Assembly: GCF_000372725.1 (NCBI RefSeq)
Contig: NW_005202428.1
Location: forward strand, 1,801,250-1,865,249
Source of the DNA: Emiliania huxleyi CCMP1516
Taxonomy: Eukaryota > Haptophyta > Isochrysidales > Noelaerhabdaceae
DNA: 64,000 nt
Reading direction: 5' to 3'
Part shown: positions 1 to 10,554 of the stretch, piece by piece
Position numbering within the stretch: position 1 is the stretch's first letter
Layout: each line of letters begins with the position of its first letter
Notes under the pieces: model-generated
The model's database searches: none
Told to the model about the DNA's origin: nothing
The model's input: the letters and a program-made list of their open reading frames with translations, nothing else
Program-made: the position numbers and the translations under genes

Positions 1-242
1 TGTGCTCTATCCACGAATCGGTCCGTAAGTCGCCAAATCTCGCCTAACCTCGCCTAACCTCGCCTGATCGCCTAATCTCGCCTAATCTCGCCTCATCCCG
101 CCTCACCTCGCCCCACCCCGCCTCACTTCACCTCATCTCTTTCTCTAGGCTACTCCGAGACCGACCCGAGACCGACCCGAGACCCGAGATCGACCCGAGC
201 TCGACACGAGATCGACCCGAGATAGACCCGAGATCGACCCGA
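1..242. repeat. degenerate tandem repeats at the left edge
   Basis: Two adjoining low-complexity arrays are visible. Positions about 20-140 are built from variants of CGCCTAACCT/CGCCTAATCT, and 165-242 from variants of GACCCGAGATC. The second unit resembles the CCGAG-containing arrays found inside introns elsewhere in the window. I see no gene here. Confidence 0.75.
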
Positions 243-1329
243 CGCCAGCTGACCGACGCCACACCGACGCCACACAGCTGACCGACACCACGCCAGCGAC
301 ACAGGTGTGAATAAGCTGTGTGCCGCTATTTTCACGCTGCTCAGCACGCCCCCCGGTTAAGCTGCAATGCAAAACTCTTTTTACCACCTTCAAGTACGCC
401 CCCAAGACTCCCCCTAACCGCCCAGGATGAGCTCCTGAGGTGCCAGTCTTTCTTCCGTCCGAGATATGGCCGGTTGAAGTTGGGGTTCCACGGTCAGGAT
501 GGAGGTGCCGAACTGGATGGGGGTCAGCCAGGGAGGCTGTTGTGGCGCACCGGACCGCCCCCCAGCACCGTACCCCACCCAACTGCATCCATGGGAGTCA
601 CAAACGGTCCTGCACTCGCGGCTGCAAGCACTCACGACACTCAAACCCACCACCTGCCTCCTACCCTGTACGAGGAGCCATTTCACCCGTGCAACATCTG
701 CACAGGTGTACCGCCGACGCTCAAGCGCCCGGCCCCTACTAGAGTAGTCTTGTGGGACCCACAAACGACCAATACATCCACTCGGGGCTGTAGCATGTGT
801 CCGGGGGGGGCATCCCCGTAAAGCAGCCAGCAGGTGCCGGACACGGCGTTGGCCGTCTTGGACCGAGATCAGGGCGCAACTGCCTGTCTCGTGGGGCTGA
901 AGGACCGTCATGGGGTCGGATTTGATGCTGCCAATCAGTCGGGTCGATAGGTGGCGCCCCGGCGAGATGCATTGCGGGTGCTTGGCGTCGCCTGCTTGAG
1001 TGGCCTGAACGCACTCGCGGGAGCCAGAGAGCAAAGGTGTGCGCGAATTGAGGCTTCTGAGCGAGTCCAGGCAAGCCACAGGACCGGCCATGTGCCTTGG
1101 TAGTCGAGCGGTGGCCGGAGGTAGCCTCCAGTAGTGCCTCTCAGTTCGGCACCTCGGTCTCGACCACGACCAGACTGGGAGCGGCACACAGCTTATCGGG
1201 AGGATGTAGCGATAGGTAGGTAGGTAGGTGTTACCTCACACGGTCTACTGCAAAGACAAGGAGGGCCCACAGCACACACACACCAAGAGTGCATGTGCTG
1301 CATTGGACATCAGAGGGCCAAGGGTTGGA
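243..1329. other. no recognisable gene
   Basis: Open frames of up to about 257 codons exist on the minus strand (414-1187), but none has a recognisable domain, and overlapping frames on both strands are equally open, as expected in GC-rich DNA. A short (GTAG)n run sits at about 1207-1228. Confidence 0.5.
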
Positions 1330-2169
1330 TCAAGCAGTGGGAAGGGACTCGAGGTGACGCGCGAGCGCGATAAGCGCGGCATCTTCGTCGTCAAAGCAGC
1401 GCATGAGCGCATCGAGGTCGTCGTTTGCTATGCGGTCGTAACCATCGTCGTCGTCGGACTCGTACGCGGGCCCGCGGTCGTCCTGGTCGGACGTGCACTC
1501 GTCCTCGTCGGACGAGTACTCGCTGTCCTGCTCGGCTTGCACGGCGCGGAGCGAGTGCACCCAGTGCGGGGCACCGTCATCCGTCTTCATGCGAAGCCAA
1601 TCGCGCACGTGGCGGTAGAAGCGGTCACCCTCGGGGTCGAACTCGTTGAACCCGAAGTAGTTCCAGCTCCACCACGCGGTCGGCGGCGCGCGACAGGATG
1701 TAGACGTCGCGCCGCGAGAGCGGCGCCACCTTCTCACCTGCCACGTACTGCCGCACCCCATCCCGTTCGATGTAGATGCCGGTGATCTCGAGAGACCTGC
1801 ACCTCCACGCGCTCCGTACCGCCGCGCCGATCTTCGCGCGGGCACCCAGGCCGCTCGCGCACCGTCGCGCAGAGTCGCGCGTTGCTGACGCAAGAGGCCG
1901 TGGGCGAGCTGCTCCCACTTGATCGCAGGAGCAGCCGCAGGTGCCGCAGCCTTGTGCTGCCGGAAGTTCTCGAGCCGGCGCGCGCGGCTGGCCTTGCCGC
2001 CGCGCGCACGCCGCTTTGGCGCCGCGGAAGCGATCTTGCTGCTCACCGTCAGCACGCCGTACGCCTCCTCAGAGGCCTTGCCCACCTCTCCAGATGTTGC
2101 GAGGACGCCACCCGGCATGGCCGGACCTGTCGTGGCGTGGAGCCTTGATGACGCTGCGACCGCGTGCAA
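1330..2169 (-). pseudogene. hypothetical protein gene with broken reading frame
   Basis: I do not recognise the family. Protein-like sequence continues only if the frame changes at least twice. A lysine/arginine-rich N-terminal part (about 1900-2100) is in one frame. A segment reading ITGIYIERDGVRQYVAG, then PLSRRDVYILSRAADRVVELE (about 1660-1800), is in a second frame. The first frame then resumes with FGFNEFDPEGDRFYRHV, DWLRMKTDDG and an acidic tail (EYSSDEDECTSDQDD). The second change falls at about 1655-1665. A single uninterrupted frame across 1330-2169 also exists, but its middle third looks like noise. It may be a pseudogene, a gene with tiny introns, or contain sequence errors. Confidence 0.4.
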
Positions 2170-2217
2170 GCACGAGCCCAGTGGGGGGTCTGTCCACCAC
2201 GGTTAGACCCTATGCAA

Positions 2218-2360
2218 TAGGTAGGTAGGCCCGGTTTTGACCGCCCCAGACAGAGGGCCACGCAATAGGTAGGTAGGTAGGTGGTGGTGGTGGTGGTGGC
2301 GGGACTTGAGAATCGTGCTTTTTGGGTTGGGTTGGGTTGGGTTGGTGGGTTGGGTTGTTC
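2218..2360 (+). repeat. microsatellites (GTAG)n, (GGT)n and (TTGGG)n
   Basis: A (GTAG)n run lies at about 2218-2229 and another at 2266-2281. A GGT run follows directly, then about six TTGGG units around 2318-2356. TTGGG resembles a G-rich telomere-type unit, but the array is short and interstitial. From here to 3057 I see no supported gene. Confidence 0.8.
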
Positions 2361-3057
2361 CCAGCGAGGTTGGGTCGTCGGCGAAGGGTGGTCTCGACCG
2401 CCGCCGCTCACGCCAGCGAGCGGCCACCATCGGTGTTTTTGGCTTCGCCACCGTCCAAAGCGTGCGCAATGCGCTCGCCGGCATCGAGCGAGCACGCCTG
2501 TCCGACGAGCGGCTTGCTGTGTGGACGCCTTCTTGTGGCTCTCGTCGAGAGCGTTTTGCGTCCCGGCGGGTGTGAGAATGTGTGTCGTTCTGATGTGTCA
2601 CTGTGTACGTCACATCGATGTGGATAACAAGCACGGTCGATCCGTCGAAGCGATACACTCGTTCCTATCACGCTGGAAGGCTTGCACGGAGCTCTGTGCC
2701 GGCACACAGAAGAGCCGTGCGGCAAGAAGAGCTCGATGGGGAGCGAGAACCGTCAGAGGTGCTCACCCAGGTTTCGGAAGTCCGCCCTGATGCGGTCAGT
2801 TCCCCCAGGTTTGACCGCGCAGCTCGCAAGACTCGTTCAGCACTCGTAGCCTTTCTGCGCCTCTGACTCTGCACATGCTGCTACGGGAAGAGCAGTCTAT
2901 CCGCAATATATCGACGAGTTCGAGAGAGCCACAGCTTTCGCTTGGGAGGGATTGAGCGCGTCGCGACGGACTTCAGGTTACACCTGAAAATCTGACGGTT
3001 CTCGCCGGGACGCAACCACACCAATGCACTCGTTAACTACGCTAGACTAGAGCTATT

Positions 3058-4358
3058 TTAGGAGTCGTCTCGCACGAACTCCTGGTGCCTCATCACCGGC
3101 GTGCCCCACGGGAAGTCGCGCTCACGCGTAGCATAGTCGGAGTACCACATCTTATGCCACACCTGGCATAGAACGCGCCGCGGCTCGTCGCTGTCGTTGG
3201 CGAGGCCGCGGTGGTATGCGCGGCCGTCAAACACGACGATGTCACCAGCGTCGGCGCACATCTGCACCGAGTCCTCGTGCGCGAGAAAAGGCTCGCGGCC
3301 GCCGTGGGCGAGGATCCCTCTCTGCACCGCCGCCGCAGCCAGGTGGTGCGAGCCAGAGATGATCTCGGTCGCGCCGTTCCTCTCGTCCATCCGGCCGAGA
3401 GGCGCAAGCGTCGTAAAGTAAAAGGGTGGGAGAGTGCCGTCGATCCAGACGTCGCCCTTGCTCTCGCCCCAGAGGTCGTAGCTGTCGCGGTGCCACGCGC
3501 CGTTCGGGTTCTTTTGTTCGCTGATGAGCGCCATGTTGTAGTGGGTGTAATCCTCCTGCAGCATCCGCCTCATCAGCGCCCCGAGGGCGGGCGGCTCGTG
3601 GTACTCGGGGCCTGCAAAGACACCGTCCTGCATCCGGTGGCAGAGCTCGTAGCGGCCCGGCCCCGTCTTCACCAGCACGCTCGACCTGCCCGGGGCACCC
3701 TTGGCCGGGTCGTTGTTTGTGAGGTCGCACATCTCGGTCAGATCGAGGGTGCGCCTGGCGCAGCGAGGATGGAGGGTGGGAAGGGTGAGAGGTGCGTGTG
3801 AAAGCAAGCTAGAAGGGCAAGGGGTGGCTGGTCACAGCGTGTAGAGAGACACTGTGTGCAGCACTATGATTCGCGCCGGTTCGTCCAGTCCTTGAGCATG
3901 TATGTGAATCGGGCGGGGGAGGAGACAGTGGTCTCGCACGAGCAGCACGGTTGGCAGCCGTTCGACTGCGAGCCGTCAGGCCCTCTTCCACTCGTCTCAC
4001 ACTCCGCGCCATCCTCGGAGGCTGCTGACGATGGAGTGCAGGTGCCGCTACCATTGTCGCCCTTAGGCTCCCAATACCTGGTCGCCTCGGTGCGACGTAG
4101 CGCCGCCTTAGCGTCCTCCCAGCTTTCGTCATAGGCCTTTGTAAAGGCTGCGACTTGCTCAGGGCTGTAAACACCTCTCAGAATCACCCATCCCTTTTCC
4201 CTCAGCTGCTTCTCGGCGGCTGGAATGTCAAACCCCTGCGCTGTCGCAATGGCCTCAAGGCCGTCCAAGCGCTCCTTGGTGTTCCACGAGGGCAAGAAGG
4301 TGGTTGTAGACGTGTCCGGAGGCGGCTCTTCTCCTCTTTCTGCTGGTTGTTCGTCCAT
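3058..4358 (-). CDS. phytanoyl-CoA dioxygenase (PhyH) family protein
   Basis: Predicted Fe(II)/2-oxoglutarate-dependent oxygenase of the PhyH family; substrate unknown. Two exons, 4358-3877 and 3754-3058, give about 392 residues. The N-terminal exon has the family's opening region (REKGWVILRGVYSPEQVAAF). The second exon has the metal-binding HxD in WHRDSYDLWG and the distal histidine in GRAYHRGLAND, with a downstream arginine for 2-oxoglutarate. The intron 3755-3876 is best read as GC-AG: the exon ends in AACCG and resumes GCGCACC, giving TNRRTLDLTEM, and exon lengths fit phase 2. A GT donor three bases downstream would create a stop. I chose the ATG at 4358 (MDEQPAERGEEP). A 15-bp direct repeat (CTGCTGGTTGTTCGT) straddles the start. 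Confidence 0.85.
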
Positions 4359-5110
4359 CCAAAGCGGCACTGCTGGTTGTTCGTCAAAGACGGACCGGCT
4401 AACCGACCGAATCGCGAAGGCCGAACGTTTGTTAAAATTGGCCGCTTGTCCTGTTGGAGAGAGGCCATTAGGGGCATAGAGATAAAACCGTACCTTGTTG
4501 TGTTCTGTGATCTGTAAGGGTCCGCCCGCAGGCGCCTTTTGTATACCGACGAGGCGCTGCGTATGCCACCGGTACTCCCCTTTCCCCCTCCATGTACTCT
4601 CTCCATGTATTGTAGAAGCTCGGTGGATGAATCACAACTTGTCTCCCGCTGGGGTTCTGTGTGATCTCTCTCCCAGTAGTAAACGAGAAGCTAACAACTT
4701 CACGAAATTGCCAAATTCGGCGTTCTTTTACTCGTAGTCGAAAAGCCGGTCGGCCACTTGCAAACTACAAAGCGGCCGCTGGGGCGAGCTGTGGACGTGC
4801 GACAAAGCCGCTGGGCGCAGGAGAAGCATGGCCGCCCTGCGCCGCAGCCTCGTCGCGCTCGCGCTGGTCGATCACCAATGGGCGCGTGGAGCCGGCACGC
4901 ATGTCCGGCGTTATGCAGACCCGTGCTCACAGCCTCTGCTGCCGGTTCGAACCTGCCCGGTGCTTGCATATGGGAGAAGGCTTGGGTGGGCGATGCAGGC
5001 TGGACAAGCAAACAGAGTAGGAGGAGGGCTGAGAAGCTGCGCACACTCCAGCGACAGCGCACACGCGGTCGCCACGGAGGACCGCCCACCCCTCAGCCTC
5101 CCGACCCCAC
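4359..5110. other. upstream region shared by two divergent genes
   Basis: This lies between the start of the minus-strand PhyH gene and the first secure exon of the plus-strand glycosyltransferase. An open frame from an ATG at about 4828 (MAALRRSLVALALVDHQWARG) could be a 5' exon or signal sequence of the glycosyltransferase, but its splice connection cannot be settled by eye. Confidence 0.4.
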
Positions 5111-5116
5111 ACAAAG

Positions 5117-6639
5117 GTGCTTGTCTACGTGTATCTGCTGCCGCCTCCATGCGCGGATTGGGACCCAGAGGGCGAGGATGCGTTCGACGAGGCGTTCGGC
5201 GAACTCCGCGACGCGCGGCTGCCACACCTACGCAACACATCCAACCGTGCCCTCACCACGCTCTGGCACTACCGGTTGCACTACTCGCAGTGCCGCACGC
5301 AATGCGCAGAGGCGCCTCGCCGCCCTACACGCATTCTCCGCAGCTCGCGCCGCCCCAAATCTGCCCACGCTCCCCTCGTGCCTGCAGGCGGCGGACATTT
5401 TCTTCATTCCGACGCTGACAGCGCCAAAAGACTCGCAGGGGGGCATCGGGCGGGGATGTGGCAGCTGCGGTGCGAGCGAGCTGCTGCGCCATCTCCCGCA
5501 CCTCCGGGCCGCGACCGCCGCGCGGCACGTGCTCCTCTGCCCGCTCGAGCACTTTGCGATGAGCGCCTGCGAGGGATGGTGGTCTCACCCGCAGGGCTTG
5601 CTGGCGGAGGCGCTGCGCCGATCCTCCTATGCCGGGACGTCCCCCACGGCCGTGGCACTGGGCACGGCGCGTCCCATAGGCGACGCGCCTCTCCTTCTCG
5701 GCAATCGTCCCGCCGGCGATGCAGCCGCACATCTCGTACATGCGCCGTCCAAGCGAGCGGGAGGCACTCACTGCGCCGGAGACGTACCCGCACCTATACT
5801 CGCTGCCGCAGCCGAGCATCGTGCACTGGCTGCGACGGGCGCCACCCTTCACACCCTCCGACGAGCGACCGTACCTGATGTCGTACGCGGGCAGCCGGAA
5901 GGGCGACGTGGCGGTGAGGCGGCTCGTTGCTGATTACTGCAACCGCTCGAGCGGTAGCAAGACGTGTTTGATGCCGAGCTCGATGAAGACGGTCGAGGTC
6001 GCATTCGTCAAGATGAAGTCCGTCTTCTGCCTCGAGCCCGCGGGCGACACGCCCTTTCGCCGCTCGATCGCGGACTCGGCGGCCCTTGGATGCATCCCGG
6101 TGCTGATGAACAATGTGTCCGATCTCACCGGCAACCTAGTCTGGGACGACTGGCGCGAGCAGTCGCGCGTCCTCCTGCCGCGCGACGAGCTAATATCCGG
6201 CCGCCTTGACCTCGGCAAGGCGCTTGCACGGCTGCCCAGGGCGCGCGTGGCGCTGATGCAGCACACCCTTTGGCTGCACGCACGCAAGCTTCAGGTTTCA
6301 TACGATGACGACCAGCGCGATAGCGTGTTCGCCAGCCTCTCCGGCATCCTCTCTGCGCGGGGACTGTCTCGCCTGCCGCGCGCCGCTGCGCCGCCCGTCA
6401 CCAGGGGTGAGGAAGGCACCGGCGCTGGCAGCCGCAGCGGCAGCGGCAGCGTTGCCCCGTGCACGGATCTGCCCGACGTCGCGCACAGGGAAAGCTGCCG
6501 GGAGATCATGGACTTAGCGGCAGAGGTGTCTGCGCGGCGCAAGCGCGGCAGGAGGAATGCGCCCGAGGCGGACCCCGATTTAGGGAAGGTAACCCTTACC
6601 CGGGCCGGTGCTCGACGTAACAGAATGTACAGAAGATGA
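5117..6639 (+). CDS. exostosin-like (GT47) glycosyltransferase
   Basis: Predicted Golgi glycosyltransferase of the exostosin family; donor sugar unknown. Secure exons are about 5117-5311 (VLVYVYLLPPPCADW), 5388-5609 (AADIFFIPTLTAPKDSQ, then CPLEHFAMSACEGWW) and 5680-6639. The last exon holds the family's C-terminal block SVFCLEPAGDTPFRRSIADS followed by ALGCIPVLM, the sugar-nucleotide-binding half of the fold, and a basic tail. Both introns are read as GC-AG (5312-5387, 76 nt; 5610-5679, 70 nt) in phase 0. At the second, GGCGCTGCGCCGATCC before the donor resembles GGCGACGCGCCTCTCC at the acceptor. The 5' end, including the expected signal anchor, is not resolved; translation may begin near 4828. 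Confidence 0.75.
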
Positions 6640-6978
6640 CTCACGTAGAGCTAATCGAATGTGGAATAAGTACACCCGCGGACCCGCGTGTTGGGATTGG
6701 GTACTCCTGTCAATACAACATTGCGTGTACACACACGCCGCGATGTGTACGGTGTGTAGATCCTGTGTAGATCGCAGTGACCAGTGTATCGGGGGGTTGT
6801 GCGAGCGCGTCCAGACTCCAGAGCCGGCCTCGCTTCCGTCGTCTCGGATCTCGGATGGGAAACTGAATGAGTCCGCTCGATATTACAGTATTGTTGACTG
6901 TCCCCGTTTTTTTGTTGTTGAAATGGAGAGAGAGTGGATTTGTACGTCGTCCAGCATGTGCCACCACCGCCGACCCGA
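6640..6978. other. intergenic, no gene seen
   Basis: This is a convergent intergenic stretch between the glycosyltransferase and the Tudor-like gene. It is more AT-rich than the flanking coding sequence and has no supported ORF. It presumably holds the two 3' ends. Confidence 0.5.
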
Positions 6979-7386
6979 TTAGCCGTCGTACTCGACCTCG
7001 TGCACGATCCGTCCGTCCCCGTCCTCCTCCCGCGCCATGACGGTCGCAGGGTACCACCGCTCACTGTCGCAGAAGATCTCGAGGCGCGATCCGGTGGGCA
7101 GGACAGTGTGGCCGTCGAGCGCCGCCCTGGCATCCTCGCGCTTTCGCTTCCGCCGCTTCGCCTTCGTCTCCTTGCTGCGCAGCAGGGTGTAGTTCGGGCC
7201 CACCTCCGCCACGCTGTCCAGCACGTGGACGGCGCTCGCCATCTCGACCGCGTCGTCCTCCGGCGGAAGCTCCGCGTCGCCCGCGGCCGCTTCCCGAGCG
7301 CGCTCGTCGCGCATCCGCTCGTGGTGGGCCTGCCGACGCGCCACGCCGGCGCCCGTGTGCCTCGCCGCCGCGTCCGGCGACGGCAT
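6979..7386 (-). CDS. small protein with C-terminal Tudor-like domain
   Basis: A 135-residue frame from the ATG at 7386 (MPSPDAAARHTGAGV). The first 60 residues are charged and alanine/glutamate-rich. A basic stretch (KAKRRKRKRED) is followed by GSRLEIFCDSERWYPATVMA and ending HEVEYDG. The pattern of a small beta-barrel with W-Y-x-A-x-V and a terminal Y-D-G is that of Tudor/Agenet-type domains that read methylated lysine or arginine. The protein stops immediately after the domain, so it may be a C-terminal exon of a longer gene. Open frame continues upstream to 7464, inside a repeat also present at 10430. Confidence 0.5.
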   Translation of the reverse strand: MPSPDAAARHTGAGVARRQAHHERMRDERAREAAAGDAELPPEDDAVEMASAVHVLDSVAEVGPNYTLLRSKETKAKRRKRKREDARAALDGHTVLPTGSRLEIFCDSERWYPATVMAREEDGDGRIVHEVEYDG

Positions 7387-7444
7387 CGATGCTGTCCGCC
7401 CGAGCGTGACTCGCCACTCCACGACCTTTCCACGACCTCCACGA

Positions 7445-7512
7445 CCGCCGAAAAGTTCTCCCACTCGCTCTGCCCCAAACCTACCGGTACATCTTTCTAC
7501 AGTTACATTACA
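7445..7512. repeat. dispersed repeat, copy 1
   Basis: The stretch starting CGCCGAAAAGTTCTCCCACT and running through about 36 identical bases recurs at 10431-10505. Both copies then share CTACAGTTACATTACA and a following GCGCGC. This is a roughly 70-bp dispersed repeat. Confidence 0.8.
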
Positions 7513-7547
7513 AGATGCGCGCGTCGTGTCCTGCTCTCAGCGGCTCT

Positions 7548-9727
7548 CTATGAGCGCTGGGCCGCCGCGGCCGCCGCCTTCCTTGCAGCGGCCGCCTTGG
7601 CCCTCGCAGCGGCCGCGCGCCTCGCCTTTGCGGCGGCCATCGCCGCCTCAGCTGCCGCCGTGGCCGCCTCAGCTGCCGCAAGTGCCGCGGCCGCGGCTTC
7701 CTCCTCGGCCGCGGCTTCCTCCTCCTCCGCCTCTGCCTCCTCCTCCTCTTCCTCCGCCTCCTCGGCCAAGCGCTCCGCCTCGACCATCTCAGCTAAAGCC
7801 GCTGCCTGGCTCTCCGCCGTGATGCCGAGCCGGATCCTCTCCTCGTGACAACTTTCGAGAAGCCTGATCAATCTCGCCTCCTCGGCCTTCTTTGCGGCCT
7901 CGGCTGCGGCTGCCTTTGACAGCACCTCGACACCCTCTGATCGTGCCTCTGCACCCTCCGCCGGCGCCTCGGGCTCCTGCGACGGCCCAGCGCCGCCGCT
8001 CCCGCCGCCCTTCTTCTTCTTCTTGCCCTTCTTGCCCTTGCCGCGCTTCTCCGCCTCCTCCTCCGCCAGCAGCTCCTCGGCATGCCGCGCCGCCTCCGCC
8101 TCCGCCACCGCCCTCTCCGCCGCCCTCTCCGCCGCCCTCTTCGCCGCCTCCGCAGCCCTCGCCGCCTCCTTCGCCACCGCCTCGGCCGCCGCCTTGGCCG
8201 CCGCATGCTCCTCGAAGGCGCGCACGCACTCGGCGCTGCCCGCCTCCTTGGCAAGCTGCAGCGCTGTGCAGCCAGCCGCCACGCCGAGTCGAATTTCCGT
8301 GTCGGCGCCCGCACGCAGCAAGCAGAGCACGACGGCGGGGTGGTTCTGGTAGGCGGCGAGCATTAGCGCAGTGAGGCCGGTATTGTTCTGCTGGTTGATC
8401 TCCGCCCCATGCTGCAGCAGCAGCTCGGCCACCCGCTCGTGAGCGTGGTGACGCCGTAGCTGTCCTGCAGGTTGATCTCCGCCCCGTGCCGCAGCAGCAG
8501 CTTGACCACCCGCTCGCGGCCTTGGTGGGCGGCGTACATCATGGCAGTGCCGCCGAGGCTGTCCACCACGTTGACCTCAGCACCGCGCTGCAGCAACAGC
8601 TCGACCACCCGCTCGTGGCCTTGGCGGGCGGCTGTCATCAGCAACGTACAGCGCTCACACCCTCTAAGAGTGAAATTCGCGTCCACCCGCCCGCCGCCGT
8701 CGAGCCACGCCAGCAACGCCGCCTCTTCGCCTTGCCTAGCCGCCTCCGCGATCTCCTCGGGGACGGCGTCCTCGCCCGTTCCGCTCTCCACGCCGCCAGA
8801 AGAGGACGCGGCAGTTTGCTTTCTCTGCGAGAGGGGCTGGTCCTCCTCGTCAAACGAGTCCGGGGGCGGCTTGTTGGTTGGTGCCGCCGCTGCCCCCTTG
8901 CCCGAGGCGGCATCGCCGTCCGCCCCTGCGCCGCCCGCCTCGCCGATCTCCTCGGGAACCGGCCCGCTGCTGCCGCCCTCGCCGCCCGAAGCGCTGCCTG
9001 CCCCCGCGCCGCCCGCCTCGACCGCCGCCGCGTCGCGCCTCTCTGCCGCCACCTCGCCGAGAACTGTCTTGACAGCGGCGACGCACTCGGTGTGACCCTT
9101 CTCCTTGGCGATCTGCAGCGCCGTCCTGCCCGCCGCAGTGCGCAGCGCCATGTCTGCGCCCGCCCGCAGAAGCTGGAGCACGACGGCAGGGTGGCCATTG
9201 AAGGCGGCGCCCGCGAGCGCAGCGTAGCCGTCGCTGGCTTGAAGGTTGACCTCTGCGCCGTGTCGCAGAAGCAAGTCGACCACGCGCTCGTGGCCTTGGT
9301 AAGCAGCGAGCATCAGCGCGGTGCTGCCGCCGCTGCTCTGCAGGTTGATCTCCGCGCCGTGCCGCAGCAGCTTCTCGACCACCTGCACGTGGCCGTGGTC
9401 GGCGGCGGCAATCAGCGCCGTAATGCCGATACTGTTTTGTGCGTCCACCTTCGCGCCGCCCTTGAGCAGAAGTTCGACCAGCTGCTTGTGACCGTTGCTG
9501 GCGGCGATCAGCAGGAGCGTACAGCCACTCACACCGCGATACACGCACGTCGCGTCAACCCACCCGTCCCCGGCGAGCCACGTCTGCACCACGCCCACCT
9601 TGCCGGCCGCCGCCGCGGCTTGGATCTTTTTCGGCAGCGCGAGCGGCGCAGCCTGTGGCGTCGTTGAAGCGTGCCCGCGCCGGGAGGCGGCTGAGCCAGC
9701 TATCTGCCGGCAAGGCATAAGATGCAT
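7548..9727 (-). pseudogene. ankyrin-repeat protein with coiled-coil tail, frame broken once
   Basis: From the ATG at 9727 (MHLMPCRQIAGSAASRRGHA) the frame encodes about five ankyrin repeats (for example HVQVVEKLLRHGAEIN), a low-complexity linker (residues about 240-360), then two more repeats. At about 8440 an ankyrin repeat is cut short. The text runs DSYGVTTL directly into the bases for HERVAELLLQHGAEIN of the next repeat, in another frame, so about 22-23 nt of the expected repeat are missing. The frame after the break (8432-7548) has one and a half repeats, a long Ala/Glu/Arg coiled coil and a lysine cluster (GKGKKGKKKKKGGG). It may be a genuine truncation (about 470 residues), a pseudogene, or a sequence collapse. 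Confidence 0.7.
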
Positions 9728-10138
9728 GTGTCTGGGCTTTCTTTTAACGTGCCTGTTCGCACCTGTGTTGAGCCTGTCTGCTGTGAGAGAGAGTTGTCTT
9801 GTTTTATTTCTTTTAACGTGTATCTGTTCTTCGCCTTTCGATAAATCAAATCTAATCAAATGCCAGTGGTGCGCGCCTTCGGGTGTATATACATTTCCTC
9901 TCGCACCCCGTCTCTTTTCCTTTCCTCTCTACAGCACGCTCTCTTTTCCTATATATTTTCCCGGGGAAACCATCAAATTTTCCGGGCTCTGAGCCGAGTC
10001 TGAGGCTGGTTTGGCTTTGGGCCCAAAATCAGCCAAATCGGCAAAATACCGGGTATTTTGCGGGTGGGTAGGTCTGGCCACTTTTTCTTTGCCTTGCTTC
10101 CGTTGGGTTTCTTTGCCTTGCTTACTCCCTGCTGACAA
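9728..10138. other. AT-richer spacer with short palindrome and direct repeat
   Basis: No gene is seen. A perfect 9-bp palindrome with a 3-nt spacer lies at 10041-10061 (GCAAAATAC CGG GTATTTTGC). TTTCTTTGCCTTGCTT occurs twice at about 10084-10125. Together with the following fragment this may be decayed transposon DNA. Confidence 0.6.
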
Positions 10139-10420
10139 GTGCACTGGACAATTGGCGACCAGTTTGCTTACCAGACCGTGAGCAGCCTATTGATTATATC
10201 CAAGCGTGGTACAAATTGCGACACTATCTGGTGCAAAAAGACCAAGCTACTGATCATCAACCTGGGTATTCAAATCAAATGGATCTTTGACTGGTATTTT
10301 TGCCTCGCGCCAGCTGCATTTGCGATATGCGGCACCATCCTGCTCGTTGCTTGGGGCATTGCAATCTACAATTTCGTGCGATCCCTCCTATCCCACACAA
10401 GAGGACGCATCCAAACCGCC
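10139..10420 (+). mobile_element. decayed fragment of the LTR-element membrane protein
   Basis: The plus-strand frame reads TIGDQFAYQTVSSLLI, then KTKLLIINLGIQIKWIFDWY and FCLAPAAFAICGTILLVAWG. This is nearly the same as TIGDLFAYQTMSSLMI, NTKLLIINLGIQIKWVFDWY and FCLAPAALAICGIILLVAWG encoded by the LTR element at 38272-40844. Between the first two blocks the frame is scrambled, and there is no start, RNase H part or terminal repeat. It is a relic of the same family. Confidence 0.85.
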
Positions 10421-10430
10421 GCATTTCGCC

Positions 10431-10505
10431 CGCCGAAAAGTTCTCCCACTCGCTCTGCCCCAAACCCAAATCTGTCTACAGTTACATTACATAATCCGCG
10501 CGCAT
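10431..10505. repeat. dispersed repeat, copy 2
   Basis: This is the second copy of the roughly 70-bp repeat at 7445-7512, identical over about 36 bp at its left end. It is followed at about 10512-10527 by a run of G. Confidence 0.8.
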
Positions 10506-10554
10506 TTACGACGGGGGGGGGGGGGGGTCGACGGAAGCACGGAAGGTCATTGGT

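Noticed and set aside
414..1187. 257-codon open frame on the minus strand
   Set aside because: No domain or start context is recognisable, and other frames of the same region are equally open, as is usual in GC-rich DNA.
2318..2356. (TTGGG)n as a telomere
   Set aside because: Only about six units, interstitial and flanked by ordinary sequence.
4930..4960. GGTTCGAACC resembling a tRNA T-loop
   Set aside because: No acceptor stem or anticodon arm can be drawn around it on either strand.
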